Positions 17,006 through 27,241 are shown, numbered from the stretch's first letter. The stretch: 64,000 nucleotides of DNA from JALZUE01 sp051251725 (GCA_051251725.1 JBPOFN010000025.1:1-64000), one strand, 5' to 3'. A program made the numbers and translations. Notes: generated by a model from the sequence alone, not told the origin.

Positions 17006-18166
17006 ATGAAAACCATATTAACAATATTATTGTTAGGCTTTAGTTTTATCTGCTCAGCGCAAGAACCCATTTTAATCGGGTTAAATGCCGACCTATCGGC
17101 CGTTGCTAAAGAGGGGGGAATTGCGATACAGCGTGGCGCAACCATTGCCATTGAAGAAATCAACGAAGCAGGCGGCGTATTAAATCGGCCGCTTAAACTC
17201 ATTATTAAAAACCATCGAGGTAATCCTGCCCGTGGCGTTAACAACATCAAGCAACTTAGTACTTTAACAGATTTAGTTGCCGTTATTGGTGGTGTACATA
17301 CGCCGGTGGCATTGAAAGAACTGCCTATTGTTCATGAAAAAGAGATTATTTATTTAGACCCTTGGGCCGCAGGCACCCCTATTGTTGATAATGGCTATCA
17401 GCCAAATTTTGTCTTTCGAGTGTCAGTACGAGATGAAGAAGCAGCAAAAATTATGATCCCCCATGCTAAGCAAAAAGGGATAACGCGTGTTGGTCTATTA
17501 TTAGAACGTACAGGTTGGGGCCGCTCGAATGAAAAATCCCTTTCCGCTGCAGCCCTTGAGCATCAAGTAGAAATAGCAGATATCGCTTGGTTCAACTGGG
17601 GGCAAAAAAACGTCGATAAAGAAATTAATATCCTCACAAAAAAAGGCGCTCAAGCAATTATACTCGTTGCGAATGTCCCTGAAGGAGTGACGATTGTTGA
17701 AACTATGTTAAAGCAAAATGTGAAACTGCCAATTATTTCTCATTGGGGTATTGCTAGTGGTAACTTTGTCGAACAAGTCGGACTGTCATCACTACAAAAA
17801 TTAGATATTTCGGTATTACAAACCTATAGTTTTGCCAAGCCACATAATATTAAATTAAATGCGGCTATACTAAAACGTTACCAAGAAAAATACGGCAAAG
17901 ATATCACAGCCAGTGCCATACCTGGTGCCACAGGAACTGCCCATGCTTATGATTTAGTTTATTTATTAGCAAATGCTATTACAGCCGCTAAGACAACAGA
18001 ACGAGCAAAAATAAGAAATGAATTAGAACAGTTGCCGGCTTATAATGGTTTAGTTAAAAACTACAACCCCGCCTTTACTAAAGCACAACATGACGCACTA
18101 TTAAACGATGATTATATTATGTCAGCATTTGATCATCGGGGAAATTTAGTGCCAATACAGGAGTAA
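17006..18166 (+). CDS. Periplasmic type-1 (branched-chain amino-acid type) ligand-binding protein, sensory
   Basis: 386 residues: signal peptide (about 1-18, ending CSAQ), then a Peripla_BP_6 fold. It opens with PILIGLNADLSAVAKEGGIA, with AIEEINEAGGVLNRPLKL and the GGVHTPVALKELP ligand loop typical of LivJ-like receptors. No permease or ATPase gene is nearby. Its stop is 2 nt from the start of a hybrid kinase with a periplasmic domain, so it is inferred to present a ligand to that kinase, as LuxP does for LuxQ and TorT for TorS. The ligand is unknown; small amides, amino acids or urea are typical of the family. Confidence 0.88.
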   Translation: MKTILTILLLGFSFICSAQEPILIGLNADLSAVAKEGGIAIQRGATIAIEEINEAGGVLNRPLKLIIKNHRGNPARGVNNIKQLSTLTDLVAVIGGVHTPVALKELPIVHEKEIIYLDPWAAGTPIVDNGYQPNFVFRVSVRDEEAAKIMIPHAKQKGITRVGLLLERTGWGRSNEKSLSAAALEHQVEIADIAWFNWGQKNVDKEINILTKKGAQAIILVANVPEGVTIVETMLKQNVKLPIISHWGIASGNFVEQVGLSSLQKLDISVLQTYSFAKPHNIKLNAAILKRYQEKYGKDITASAIPGATGTAHAYDLVYLLANAITAAKTTERAKIRNELEQLPAYNGLVKNYNPAFTKAQHDALLNDDYIMSAFDHRGNLVPIQE

Positions 18167-18168
18167 TA

Positions 18169-21100
18169 GTGCCAAATTCTAGTGTTAATTTAGAAACGTT
18201 AATTAGTAAAAACACCTTAAAGAATTCACTACCGGGTGTAATAGTTGTTTTTGTGATACTTTTTTTTGCATCCGTTTTTTATGTCGTGTACGAAAATGAA
18301 AATTCGCATCAAGAAAGCATAGCGCATTTAACCGAAAAACTTGACAACACCTTGTCAAACTTTCAACAACAAGTAGAAAATCTAGCTAAAAATGATTTAA
18401 TCATCAACAGCATTGTTGACGATACGAATCGTGATAACTACTTACCTATTTTCTTTCGCTCACTAAAATTAAACAACAGCCTAAATACCAGTATTGTTTT
18501 TACCGATTACACCGGCGAGATCATCACTGGGAAAAATCCGGCATTGCACTACGAATATGGCAAACATTTTAATTGGCAAGAACAAGTACTAACGAACGGT
18601 TTACCTTATTTTGAATATTCAGAGGTTGGCATTTTTGCTGCCGCGCCAGTATTATTATCGACCTCTCCTGAAGGCGCTATTGTCTCTTACATTGCTGATT
18701 TACAGGACTTAATTCCTGTCGCCGAAAGTAATTTAACCCTTATTTATATTAATAAAAACAATAAAGTACTTTATTCCTCTAATAGCCACTTAATTGCGAA
18801 TGGCAGCATTTTTCAGGAAAAAAACTTACTGTTTTGGTCTAAAAACTCCCAACCTTATTTATCTGGTAATATAATTTCCCTTGAACCGCCGTTACATGCT
18901 TATGGAAATATTTTGTGGTTAGCTACCATTATTATTGTCTCACTCATTTTTATCTTTTTAGCCGTAATGACAAACGTTAAAAGCACCGCTAAATATGCCT
19001 CGCACTCCATGCAAGAACTGCAAAAAACCCTCGCAGCTGCGATCACTAAACAAGGGCAAAGTGTGGTTATCACCGAAAACGATAATGAACCCATTGAGTT
19101 TATTGCCATTCGCAGCGAGTTTGAGACGGTATTAAGCCATTTATTTAAACAAACCATTTCGGTGCAAAAGTTCACCAGCGTGATTAATTCATTAGATGAA
19201 ATCTTATTGGTGCTCGACGAGCAGCAAAACATCATCCTCAATAACGATTCATTTACCGTCTTTTGTCACCATATTGGCATATCAATACCACAAGATATCA
19301 GCAATATTTTACCTAATCAAAGTCGTTTCAACTCTCAAGGGCACAATGTAAACGTTGAGATGTCGTACTCACAACACATACAAAATAATGGTGGTGAAGC
19401 TATTGCCGTACAATGGAGCGCTAGTGATTATATCGATGATAAAGGTGATGTTTTAGGGAGAATTTTTGTCGGTAAAGATATTTCATTGGCGAAAAAACTT
19501 GAAGTAGAACTATTAATAAAAAATCAAGCCATTGATAGCGCAGAAACTTCGATTATCATCACGGATGCCGAGCAAAATGAACTACCCATTATTTATGCTA
19601 ATAAAGCTTTTTCTAAACTCACCGGTTATGCCCTTCATGAAGTCATGGGGCAAAATTGTCGATTATTACAAGGCAAAAATACCAAGCCTGAAGATATTGC
19701 TAAAATTAAAACCGCAATAACCAAACAAGAAGCACTTACAGCTACTCTAACAAACTACAGAAAAGACGGTAGCGAATTTCAAAATGAATTAACCATTAAC
19801 CCGATCACCAACGAACATGGCGTTGTTACTCATTTCCTAGGGATCCAACTCGATGTTACCGAACGGGAAGCTGCAGCTAAATATTTAACTTTAGCGAAAC
19901 AAAAAGCAGAAGAGTCTACCAAACTAAAATCTGAATTTTTAGCTAGTATGAGTCATGAGATCAGAACGCCGATGAATGGTGTTATTGGCATGCTTGATCT
20001 GCTCTTGATGAGCAAGCTTACTTATGAGCAGCATCACAACGCAGAAATAGCCAAAGATAGCGCCCACTCATTATTAACAATAATTAATGACATACTCGAT
20101 TTTTCTAAAATAGAGTCAGGGAAACTTGAGTTCGAAAACGCCGCTTTTGATCTAAACTCATTATTTAGTCATGTCGTAAAAGCACACGCACAACAAGCTC
20201 ACAACCAAAATGTAGAACTTATTTTAGACACTTGTGCCATTGAAACATCTATAGTTACTGGCGACTCTAGCCGACTACGACAAGTATTAAATAACTTGAT
20301 CAGTAACGCACTAAAATTTACCGTCCAAGGTAACGTCACCATTAGCGCCCAAATACAGCCTTATAATGAGTACTTTGTCAGCTTGGACTGTCAAGTTTCA
20401 GATACCGGCATTGGCATTGCTCAAAACAGATTAGCGCACGTTTTTGACTCATTTACCCAAGCCGACTCCTCAACGACACGCCTTTATGGCGGCACAGGTT
20501 TAGGCTTAGCAATTACCTCAAAACTTTGCCAGTTAATGAATGGCGCCGTCAGTGTGACCAGCGAAGAAGGTGTAGGCAGTTGTTTTAGTTTTAATATCCA
20601 ATTAGGCCTGCCTAAAAAAAGCAGCGCCATAACAAAAGTAGAAAACAGCTTAGCATTCACCCTGACTGAGCATAATATATTGATCTTAGATCAAGCAACA
20701 CTAAGCGCTAACAACCTTAAAAATCAATTAACCCAATGGGGCGCCAAGGTTGTTATTGCAGACAATAAAGCTAACGGCAGTGAGCAAATGAACAATGGTA
20801 ACTTCACGATTGTCTTTATCGACAGCGCTTATACTAACGGCGAAGATAGTAATAATGATAAAAGTTGCGCCATTGATTTAGTCGAGCAATTGAGCACTCA
20901 GGATAAAAGCCAAATAGCTTTTATCTTGATGACCAGTGTTAATGAAAATCAAGACCAAGACTTTATTCGCGCAGCCGGGTTTCGCTCATTTTTTTCAAAA
21001 CCTGCCACCGCTGAAACCTTAAAGTTTGTCCTTAGTGAAGTATTCAATATAAGCCCTGTCGCTAAGTTAGCGATTGTTGACGACAGTAAAAAAACAACTA

Positions 21101-21492
21101 ATCAAACAACAGAAAAAGCTAAAATTTTATTAGTAGAAGATAATCGAATCAACCAGTTAGTTGCCAAAAAAATCTTATTAGAATTGGGCATTGAGGTGAC
21201 TATTGCAGACAATGGTCAAGCCGCAATTGATATTTTAAAGAGCAGCCAGACGGCATTTGAGTTGATTTTTATGGACTGTCAAATGCCAATTTTAGATGGT
21301 TATCAGGCAACAGAACAAATCCGCGCAGGCTTAGCCAGTGAACAAAATAGCAGTTTACCGATTATCGCCATGACCGCCAATGCGATGAAAGGCGACCGAG
21401 AAAAGTGTCTGCTACATGGGATGGATGACTACATCAGCAAACCGATAAACATTGAAACAATACGAGATAAAATATTGCAGTGGTTAAAATAG
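18169..21492 (+). CDS. LOV-domain hybrid histidine kinase with periplasmic sensor
   Basis: 1107 residues from GTG 18169, with AGGAG 5 nt upstream inside the preceding gene's end. Order: membrane segment 19-41, periplasmic domain 42-245, membrane segment 246-270, a weak PAS (about 340-440), a LOV domain (about 450-565), HisKA (H596 in SHEIRTPMNG), HATPase (NLISNALKFT, DTGIGIA, GTGLGLAI), a divergent receiver (possible acceptor D885) and a canonical receiver (D1036). The LOV domain has the adduct motif GQNCRLLQG with C497, FMN-binding N529 and N539, and Q560; these spacings (32, 42, 63) equal those of Avena phototropin LOV2. Input is therefore inferred to be both blue light and binding-protein state. 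No HPt or separate response regulator is adjacent. Confidence 0.93.
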   Translation: MPNSSVNLETLISKNTLKNSLPGVIVVFVILFFASVFYVVYENENSHQESIAHLTEKLDNTLSNFQQQVENLAKNDLIINSIVDDTNRDNYLPIFFRSLKLNNSLNTSIVFTDYTGEIITGKNPALHYEYGKHFNWQEQVLTNGLPYFEYSEVGIFAAAPVLLSTSPEGAIVSYIADLQDLIPVAESNLTLIYINKNNKVLYSSNSHLIANGSIFQEKNLLFWSKNSQPYLSGNIISLEPPLHAYGNILWLATIIIVSLIFIFLAVMTNVKSTAKYASHSMQELQKTLAAAITKQGQSVVITENDNEPIEFIAIRSEFETVLSHLFKQTISVQKFTSVINSLDEILLVLDEQQNIILNNDSFTVFCHHIGISIPQDISNILPNQSRFNSQGHNVNVEMSYSQHIQNNGGEAIAVQWSASDYIDDKGDVLGRIFVGKDISLAKKLEVELLIKNQAIDSAETSIIITDAEQNELPIIYANKAFSKLTGYALHEVMGQNCRLLQGKNTKPEDIAKIKTAITKQEALTATLTNYRKDGSEFQNELTINPITNEHGVVTHFLGIQLDVTEREAAAKYLTLAKQKAEESTKLKSEFLASMSHEIRTPMNGVIGMLDLLLMSKLTYEQHHNAEIAKDSAHSLLTIINDILDFSKIESGKLEFENAAFDLNSLFSHVVKAHAQQAHNQNVELILDTCAIETSIVTGDSSRLRQVLNNLISNALKFTVQGNVTISAQIQPYNEYFVSLDCQVSDTGIGIAQNRLAHVFDSFTQADSSTTRLYGGTGLGLAITSKLCQLMNGAVSVTSEEGVGSCFSFNIQLGLPKKSSAITKVENSLAFTLTEHNILILDQATLSANNLKNQLTQWGAKVVIADNKANGSEQMNNGNFTIVFIDSAYTNGEDSNNDKSCAIDLVEQLSTQDKSQIAFILMTSVNENQDQDFIRAAGFRSFFSKPATAETLKFVLSEVFNISPVAKLAIVDDSKKTTNQTTEKAKILLVEDNRINQLVAKKILLELGIEVTIADNGQAAIDILKSSQTAFELIFMDCQMPILDGYQATEQIRAGLASEQNSSLPIIAMTANAMKGDREKCLLHGMDDYISKPINIETIRDKILQWLK

Positions 21493-22041
21493 CGTTCAAT
21501 GACTGCGGCTTGATCCGATAAGCCGCGTCGTTATCATCAATTAGGAGCTACTGATAAATCTAATAATGATTTTAGCGATAATTTACAAGACAGTACAAAA
21601 CAGTCGTTTGGCTAAAAGCTTCACTGCCAGTGTTAAAACAAAACACGCTAAATTTGACCTGCTGGCTTTTTATCGATAGCCATAAGTGCGGACAATAAAC
21701 GTACGATAATGATTTTACTAACTAAATTTTTAACGCGCACTAAATGCCAATAAAGTACGACTAAGTAAAAAAATACTTACTCAGCACTTGAAAAGCATGT
21801 AATGAGGACGTATGTTAATTACAGGGACTTAAGAAGTGAAGAGACAAAATCACTATTACGCTCCACAATGAATACGATAAATACACGTGTATCGAACATT
21901 GAAAATTCAATCAATAAATTAGTCAATTAACGGATAGCGAATATAAGAAGCATTAAATACAATTTAAACAACCGATTTTACCATTGGGGAATTAACACTA
22001 AATTGTCGCTTTTTATTTTATTAAACATTAAGAGGTATTTT
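21493..22041. other. Spacer with a small hairpin
   Basis: 549 bp without a supported gene. GCGGCTT (21505-21511) and AAGCCGC (21520-21526) form a 7-bp hairpin just after the kinase stop, a weak terminator candidate. Nothing else was recognised. Confidence 0.5.
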
Positions 22042-22404
22042 ATGGAATTAACGATTACAGATTTAAATGTAGGCCTTTCTACTGAAAGCATATCAAGTAT
22101 TCGAGAAAAAGCTCAAAACATGCTAAGCAAAATTTGTGACAGCGTAAACACAGTTAAAGTAACAATAACTGATATTAACGGCCCTAAAGGCGGTAAAGAT
22201 AAAAGTTGTCGCATCGTAATTCAATCAAAAGGCTTGCCTGACATTGTAGTTTCAGACAGCCAAACCAATGTTACTTCAGCAGTAAATAAGTCATTAGCGC
22301 GAGCAAAAGAAGCGTTAATTCGTAAAGTAAAACGCAAACAAAAGAATACCCCGGTATTTACAGAAAAACCTTTGGAAGAAGGTCTTGAAAAGTACGTAGA
22401 CTAA
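22042..22404 (+). CDS. HPF/RaiA-like ribosome-associated protein
   Basis: A 120-residue protein from ATG 22042, preceded by AAGAGG (an upstream in-frame start at 22003 lacks a good ribosome site). The beta-alpha-beta-beta-beta-alpha pattern, VKVTITDINGPKGGKDKSCRIVI and the basic helix KSLARAKEALIRKVKRKQK match the S30AE fold of hibernation factors. Those bind the 30S decoding region in stationary phase. It is more divergent than true HPF/YfiA, so a specialised or regulatory role is possible. Single gene. Confidence 0.72.
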   Translation: MELTITDLNVGLSTESISSIREKAQNMLSKICDSVNTVKVTITDINGPKGGKDKSCRIVIQSKGLPDIVVSDSQTNVTSAVNKSLARAKEALIRKVKRKQKNTPVFTEKPLEEGLEKYVD

Positions 22405-22658
22405 ACCTCAGCATTAGCTCAAACCTTTTCTAACAGTTAGCCTACTCTTAACGGCACTTTGCTACAGGATGTTAGTTTAGATTTGAGCGGAATTGTCTTC
22501 TGCTCAAATCACTTTCCTAAAAAGTTACTAGCAATCAATTAACCAGCAAGCAATATTTTTAACCGTTCACAAATACTATCTTTAAAACAAAAGTTCAGGC
22601 TGGAGAATTAGCTAATCACTAATCACTAATTTTAGCGCTTAATAAATGTTAATTCTAA

Positions 22659-22880
22659 TTAAAGTGAGTGGATATTCGCTAAAGCACAAGCCTTACAGAT
22701 ACAGGCTTTATTTTTACCCGCACTTGGTACCAGCTGCAAAAGCTGTTCAGAAAAGCTAATGTCGGGTGCCGTACACCAGCAACTTTCATCACTTGAACAA
22801 GCAGCTAAATTACCACAACGGTTATCTTGCTGACATATCGGACATAAATTGGGGTTGATAGATTCAGGAGTCGTAGACAA
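22659..22880 (-). CDS. Cysteine-rich CWC family protein
   Basis: 73 residues with ten cysteines arranged as CPICQQDNRC, CWC, and KACICKACA, plus LLQLVP. This is the CWC (PF14375-type) pattern of small proteins that probably bind zinc. No function is established. It stands between HPF-like and Nudix genes, in its own spacer. Confidence 0.85.
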   Translation of the reverse strand: MSTTPESINPNLCPICQQDNRCGNLAACSSDESCWCTAPDISFSEQLLQLVPSAGKNKACICKACALANIHSL

Positions 22881-22959
22881 GCATCACCTCAGCGCATTAA
22901 AAACTTACATTACAGTTAAAATTACCATTACCATGGAACATAGAACATGGAACTTGAAA

Positions 22960-23538
22960 TTATTGCGCCGCACAAAGCTGCGGCTCAAGAGTCGCTTGCC
23001 CAACAAGTTCGGTTTTTATTAATTTTAGCAGAAACGTTTCACGCTCAACCGACAAACCTTTTTTATCACTGTTTGCAATAATTTCAAGGTTATGCGCAAT
23101 CGCTTGGTCGATATTCATCCACACTGGCATCATGCCATTATTAATTTCATGTGCTTCAAATTGGGTATCACCCAGTGTTAAGGCAATCTCACAGGTATAA
23201 CAATAAGAAACCATTTTCATGACTTGGTAACCATCACGAGTCCACGGCCGATATTCTTCATAAATACCAAAAGCTTGAATATTTTTAATTGCTTGCGCGC
23301 CAGTTTCTTCCTGTAATTCACGAATAAACGCATCGGTTAACGGTTCATTTTCATCAACACCACCACCAGGCAAAGAATAATCATGATAACGTTTGGTATA
23401 AAGCATTAATATGTCGTTACCACGCAGCACAATTGCGCGAGTGGCTAAACGTGTATACATAGCCGCTTGCTGTGCTGAAACAAATTCTTTTGGCGTAGCC
23501 TGATGATAACTGGTTTTTAAATGGCGCATATAAAGCAT
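22960..23538 (-). CDS. Nudix hydrolase
   Basis: 192 residues with a complete Nudix box (GGGVDENEPLTDAFIRELQ then EETGA), fitting Gx5Ex7REUxEExGU. The family hydrolyses nucleoside diphosphates linked to another group; the substrate is not evident. An N-terminal extension of about 30 residues precedes the fold. Downstream neighbour is the CWC gene, 79 bp away, possibly cotranscribed. Confidence 0.9.
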   Translation of the reverse strand: MLYMRHLKTSYHQATPKEFVSAQQAAMYTRLATRAIVLRGNDILMLYTKRYHDYSLPGGGVDENEPLTDAFIRELQEETGAQAIKNIQAFGIYEEYRPWTRDGYQVMKMVSYCYTCEIALTLGDTQFEAHEINNGMMPVWMNIDQAIAHNLEIIANSDKKGLSVERETFLLKLIKTELVGQATLEPQLCAAQ

Positions 23539-23676
23539 TGTTCGAAAAAAGAAGACATAATACGTGGCGCACGGTATCGGTTCAATACCGAATTAAGCAT
23601 TCAAAAATAACAACAACCATAATCGTGGCGAACACAGTAAAAACAAGCCCCATAAAAAACTAGGCAACAAGATAAT

Positions 23677-24669
23677 ATGAGAACATTAACGGCTAATGAG
23701 AATATCCAAGCCATAGTACAAGTGATTAAAAAAGAAGAAATAAAGCTAAAAAATAAGTACGCCATACTCGCTTATCAAAACTTATTGGGCTTAAGTATTT
23801 TTATCATATCGTTAATCAGTTTTATTTATGTTTCGAATTTATATTATTCTAATGTTATACCCGCTTGGTTTACTATTATTGTGATCGCTGTCATTACTTC
23901 CATTGCCCATGAACTTGAGCATGACTTGATCCACCGCCAATATTTTAATAAAACGCCATTGCTTCATAATTTTATGCTGTTAACGGTTTGGTTGATGCGG
24001 CCAAATACCATTAACCCTTGGTATCGACGTAAAATTCATTTAAATCATCATAAAGTATCAGGCACCCAGCAAGACTTAGAAGAGCGATTAGTGGGCAATG
24101 GTACCAAACAACCATTATTACGCATTTTAGTGATCTGTGATGGTTTACTGGGCTTAATCATTAACCGAGTGCGCTTTAATAAAGAAATAACCGATTTTAA
24201 TTTTTTACGCGTCTTTAACGCCGGTTTTCCGATCACGATCATTTATTACACTCTTTTTTACAGCTGGGTTATTTTCCATTCCCTGAACTATTTTTCCCTT
24301 GCTGATGAGGTTATTTCTTCTCAGATATTGACTCTTGTGCCTTTGCTTAACTTTATAATGGTAGTTTGGATATTACCTAACTGGATACGAGCCATCAGTC
24401 TAAACTTTATTACGTCATCGATGCATTATTATGGTGGCGTTAATAATTTATTGCAGCAAACCCAAGTTTTAAACCATTGGCTGTTTATGCCCTTTCAATG
24501 GTTTTGTTTTAATTTTGGGAATACCCACAGCATTCATCATTTTGTCCCTAATCAACCTTTTTATATCCGCCAAATAATTTGTAAAGAAGTACAACAAAGC
24601 ATGAAAAAGCACGGCGTTCGTTTTAACGATCTTGCCAGCATTAAACAAGCTAATAATTATCTTTCTTAA
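23677..24669 (+). CDS. Fatty-acid-desaturase-family membrane di-iron enzyme
   Basis: 330 residues with about four membrane segments and the three histidine clusters of desaturases/hydroxylases: HELEHDLIH (about 87-95), HLNHH (about 124-128) and HSIHH near the C terminus. These ligate a di-iron centre for O2-dependent lipid oxidation. A cold-water bacterium would use this for membrane unsaturation, but a hydroxylase is equally possible. Monocistronic, with a terminator after it. Confidence 0.85.
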   Translation: MRTLTANENIQAIVQVIKKEEIKLKNKYAILAYQNLLGLSIFIISLISFIYVSNLYYSNVIPAWFTIIVIAVITSIAHELEHDLIHRQYFNKTPLLHNFMLLTVWLMRPNTINPWYRRKIHLNHHKVSGTQQDLEERLVGNGTKQPLLRILVICDGLLGLIINRVRFNKEITDFNFLRVFNAGFPITIIYYTLFYSWVIFHSLNYFSLADEVISSQILTLVPLLNFIMVVWILPNWIRAISLNFITSSMHYYGGVNNLLQQTQVLNHWLFMPFQWFCFNFGNTHSIHHFVPNQPFYIRQIICKEVQQSMKKHGVRFNDLASIKQANNYLS

Positions 24670-24753
24670 CCGGATATAAAGTGACTTAGCGCTTTATAAG
24701 CAAAACCTGAATCGATACTGCCGCCAAATAATTAAATCAATATGATGACAAAC

Positions 24754-24790
24754 AAAAAAGCCGATTCTAATGAAAGAATTGGCTTTTTAT
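24754..24790. terminator. Bidirectional terminator between desaturase and ycaO genes
   Basis: A stem around GCCGATTCT (24760-24768) with AGAATTGGC (one G-T pair) has an A tract before it and a T tract after it. It suits the convergent genes on both sides. Confidence 0.8.
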
Positions 24791-24850
24791 TTATGACCTA
24801 AATAAGCCGTTTAAAAATAAATTTAGCTCGCTACTATAAGCGCAAATAAA

Positions 24851-27037
24851 CTAGTTATTGGCGACCGTTGCTCGTGCTGCGTGCAGTTTTTTATAGCTTT
24901 CAATCAAACGCAGGTGTTTGTCTAGCCCTTCTAATTTCATGCTAGTTTTAGTTAAGCCATAAAACAGCACCTCGCCGGTTACTGAGCCAACCACATTTTC
25001 CATGTTTTGCTCACCAAACATCCGGTTAAAATTATCAATATAATCTTCAAGCTCTAATGCTTCATCTAGCGCTACTTCAAGTACCGCATGAACCGCTTGG
25101 TAAAATAAGCCGCGTTCAACCGTATTGTCGTTATATTGTAAAAATTCACCCACTGCTTCTTGCGCTTCTTCTAATGCGCCAAGGGCAAGATATATTAAAA
25201 TTTTCAGCTCAAGAATGGTCAACTGTCCCCAAACGGTATTTTCATCGAACTCAATGCCGATAAGGGTTCTGATATCAATATAGTTATCTAGCTGGCTATC
25301 TTCTAACCTTTCAACCAAGCTCACTAATTCATCTTCGGTTAAACTATGAAGATTTAAAATATCAGCGCGATAAGCAATTGCTTTATTGGTATTGTCCCAA
25401 ATAAGATCTTCCACTGGATACACTTCAGAATAATCCGGTACCAATATTCGACAAGCCGTCGCCCCTAATTGGTCAAATACTGCCATATAAGACTCTTTAC
25501 CAAGGTCGGCTAAAATCGCCATTAAGCTGGCGTTTTCTTCTTCATTGGTGCCAGAAAAATCCCATTCAACAAAGGCATAATCATGCTTAGCACTAAAAAA
25601 CTTCCAAGAGATAACGCCGGTTGAGTCGATAAAGTGATCAACAAAGTTTTCTGGTTCAGTTACTGCCATCGAATTAAAAGTTGGTTTAGGAACATCGTTT
25701 AAACCTTCAAAGCTACGGCCTTGTAAAAGCTCGGTTAAGCTACGTTCTAACGCGACTTCTAAACTTGGATGCGCGCCAAAAGAGGCAAAAACACCACCCG
25801 TTCTTGGATTCATTAAGGTGACACACATCACAGGGAATTGACCACCTAATGAAGCGTCTTTAACAACAACAGGAAAGCCTTGTTCTTCTAAGCCTTTAAT
25901 ACCTTCAAGTATACTTGGGTATTTGGCTAGCACTGCGGCAGGAACGTCAGGTAAGATAATTTCTTTTGCGATAATTTCTTTTTTAACCGCGCGTTCAAAT
26001 ATCTCCGACAAACACTGTACTTGCGCTTCAGCTAAGTTATTACCCGCGCTCATACCGTTACTTAAAAATAAGTTTTCTATTAAGTTTGACGGGAAATAAA
26101 CCGTTTCACCATCAGATAAACGCTGATAAGGAATTGTACAAATACCGCGCTCAACATTGCCTGAGTTAGTATCAATTAAGTGTGAACCACATAATTCATC
26201 GTCAGGGTTATAAATGTCTAAACAGTAGTCGTCTAAAATACCTGCCGGTAAATCATCGGTATCTTCGAGTGCAAACCATTTTTCATTCGGGTAATGAACA
26301 AATTCACTGTTAGCAATTTCATCACCAAAAAATTGGTCATTGTAGAAAAAGTTACAGTTCAGGCGTTCAATAAATTCACCCAGCGCTGAACATAGCGCGC
26401 TTTCTTTCGTTGCGCCTTTACCATTGGTAAAACACATAGGAGAAGCAGCATCGCGAATATGTAACGACCAAACATTAGGCACAATATTACGCCATGACGC
26501 GATTTCGATTTTCATGCCCAGATCAGCCAAAAGCCCCGACATATTTTTAATCGTTTCTTCAAGCGGTAAGTCTTTACCTAAAATATAGGTACTAGCGTCA
26601 GCATCAGGTGCCGCCATTAACATGGCTTGTGCATCTTCTTCTAAGCTTTCAACGACATCAACTTTAAATTCTGGCCCAGTTTGAATCACTTTTTTCACGG
26701 TACAACGCTCAATTGAACGTAAAATACCTTTTCGGTCTTTTTCTGAAATACTTTCAGGCAATTCCACCTGAATTTGAAAAATTTGGTTGTATCTGTCTTC
26801 AGGGTCAACAATATTGTTTTGTGATAAACGAATATTTTCCGTTGGAATATCACGCGAGTTACAGTATACCTTGACAAAATAAGCCGCACATAAAGCAGAT
26901 GATGCGAGAAAATAATCAAAAGGACCAGGCGCAGAGCCGTCACCTTTGTAGCGAATAGGCTGATCAGCAATAACCGTAAAGTCGTCAAACTTGGCTTCAA
27001 GTCTCAGGTTGTCGAGAAAATTTACTTTGATTTCCAT
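24851..27037 (-). CDS. ycaO: OsmC-YcaO fusion protein (azoline-type cyclodehydratase-like)
   Basis: 728 residues from ATG 27037 (the frame opens at a TTG 16 codons earlier). Residues about 1-135 are an OsmC-type thiol peroxidase domain (ADQPIRYKGDGSAPGPFDYFLASSALC). The rest aligns end to end with E. coli YcaO, including PNVWSLHIRD, NGKGATKESALCSALGEFIERL, NGMSAGNNLAEAQVQCLSEIFER and GGQFPVM. YcaO proteins phosphorylate amide backbones with ATP; E. coli YcaO is implicated in S12 methylthiolation by RimO, and rimO is in this window about 8 kb away. The second OsmC cysteine lies in the segment RSIERCTVKKVI. Confidence 0.93.
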   Translation of the reverse strand: MEIKVNFLDNLRLEAKFDDFTVIADQPIRYKGDGSAPGPFDYFLASSALCAAYFVKVYCNSRDIPTENIRLSQNNIVDPEDRYNQIFQIQVELPESISEKDRKGILRSIERCTVKKVIQTGPEFKVDVVESLEEDAQAMLMAAPDADASTYILGKDLPLEETIKNMSGLLADLGMKIEIASWRNIVPNVWSLHIRDAASPMCFTNGKGATKESALCSALGEFIERLNCNFFYNDQFFGDEIANSEFVHYPNEKWFALEDTDDLPAGILDDYCLDIYNPDDELCGSHLIDTNSGNVERGICTIPYQRLSDGETVYFPSNLIENLFLSNGMSAGNNLAEAQVQCLSEIFERAVKKEIIAKEIILPDVPAAVLAKYPSILEGIKGLEEQGFPVVVKDASLGGQFPVMCVTLMNPRTGGVFASFGAHPSLEVALERSLTELLQGRSFEGLNDVPKPTFNSMAVTEPENFVDHFIDSTGVISWKFFSAKHDYAFVEWDFSGTNEEENASLMAILADLGKESYMAVFDQLGATACRILVPDYSEVYPVEDLIWDNTNKAIAYRADILNLHSLTEDELVSLVERLEDSQLDNYIDIRTLIGIEFDENTVWGQLTILELKILIYLALGALEEAQEAVGEFLQYNDNTVERGLFYQAVHAVLEVALDEALELEDYIDNFNRMFGEQNMENVVGSVTGEVLFYGLTKTSMKLEGLDKHLRLIESYKKLHAARATVANN

Positions 27038-27241
27038 TGAACAATTTCCAATAGGTGCGCGGCAAGATGGATTATTTAGACCCAAAATTTTGAAGCTTTA
27101 CTTCAAGCGTGAATAACTGCCTAGGCGAATTTAACTTATATGGCGCTAATTATCGGTTTTTTCTAGGTTCAAATACAAGTAATAGTCTGGAAAAATATGC
27201 GTTGTTGTGAACTTTAACTAGCATTGGCGCTGAAAAAGCTA

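Noticed and set aside
20665..21050. First receiver domain of the LOV kinase as a pure pseudo-receiver
   Set aside because: It is divergent, but an Asp (D885) and a C-terminal Lys-Pro are kept at the expected places, so loss of phosphorylation cannot be claimed.
27038..27085. Upstream start of the OsmC-YcaO protein
   Set aside because: It needs a TTG with no ribosome site; ATG 27037 begins exactly at the OsmC fold.
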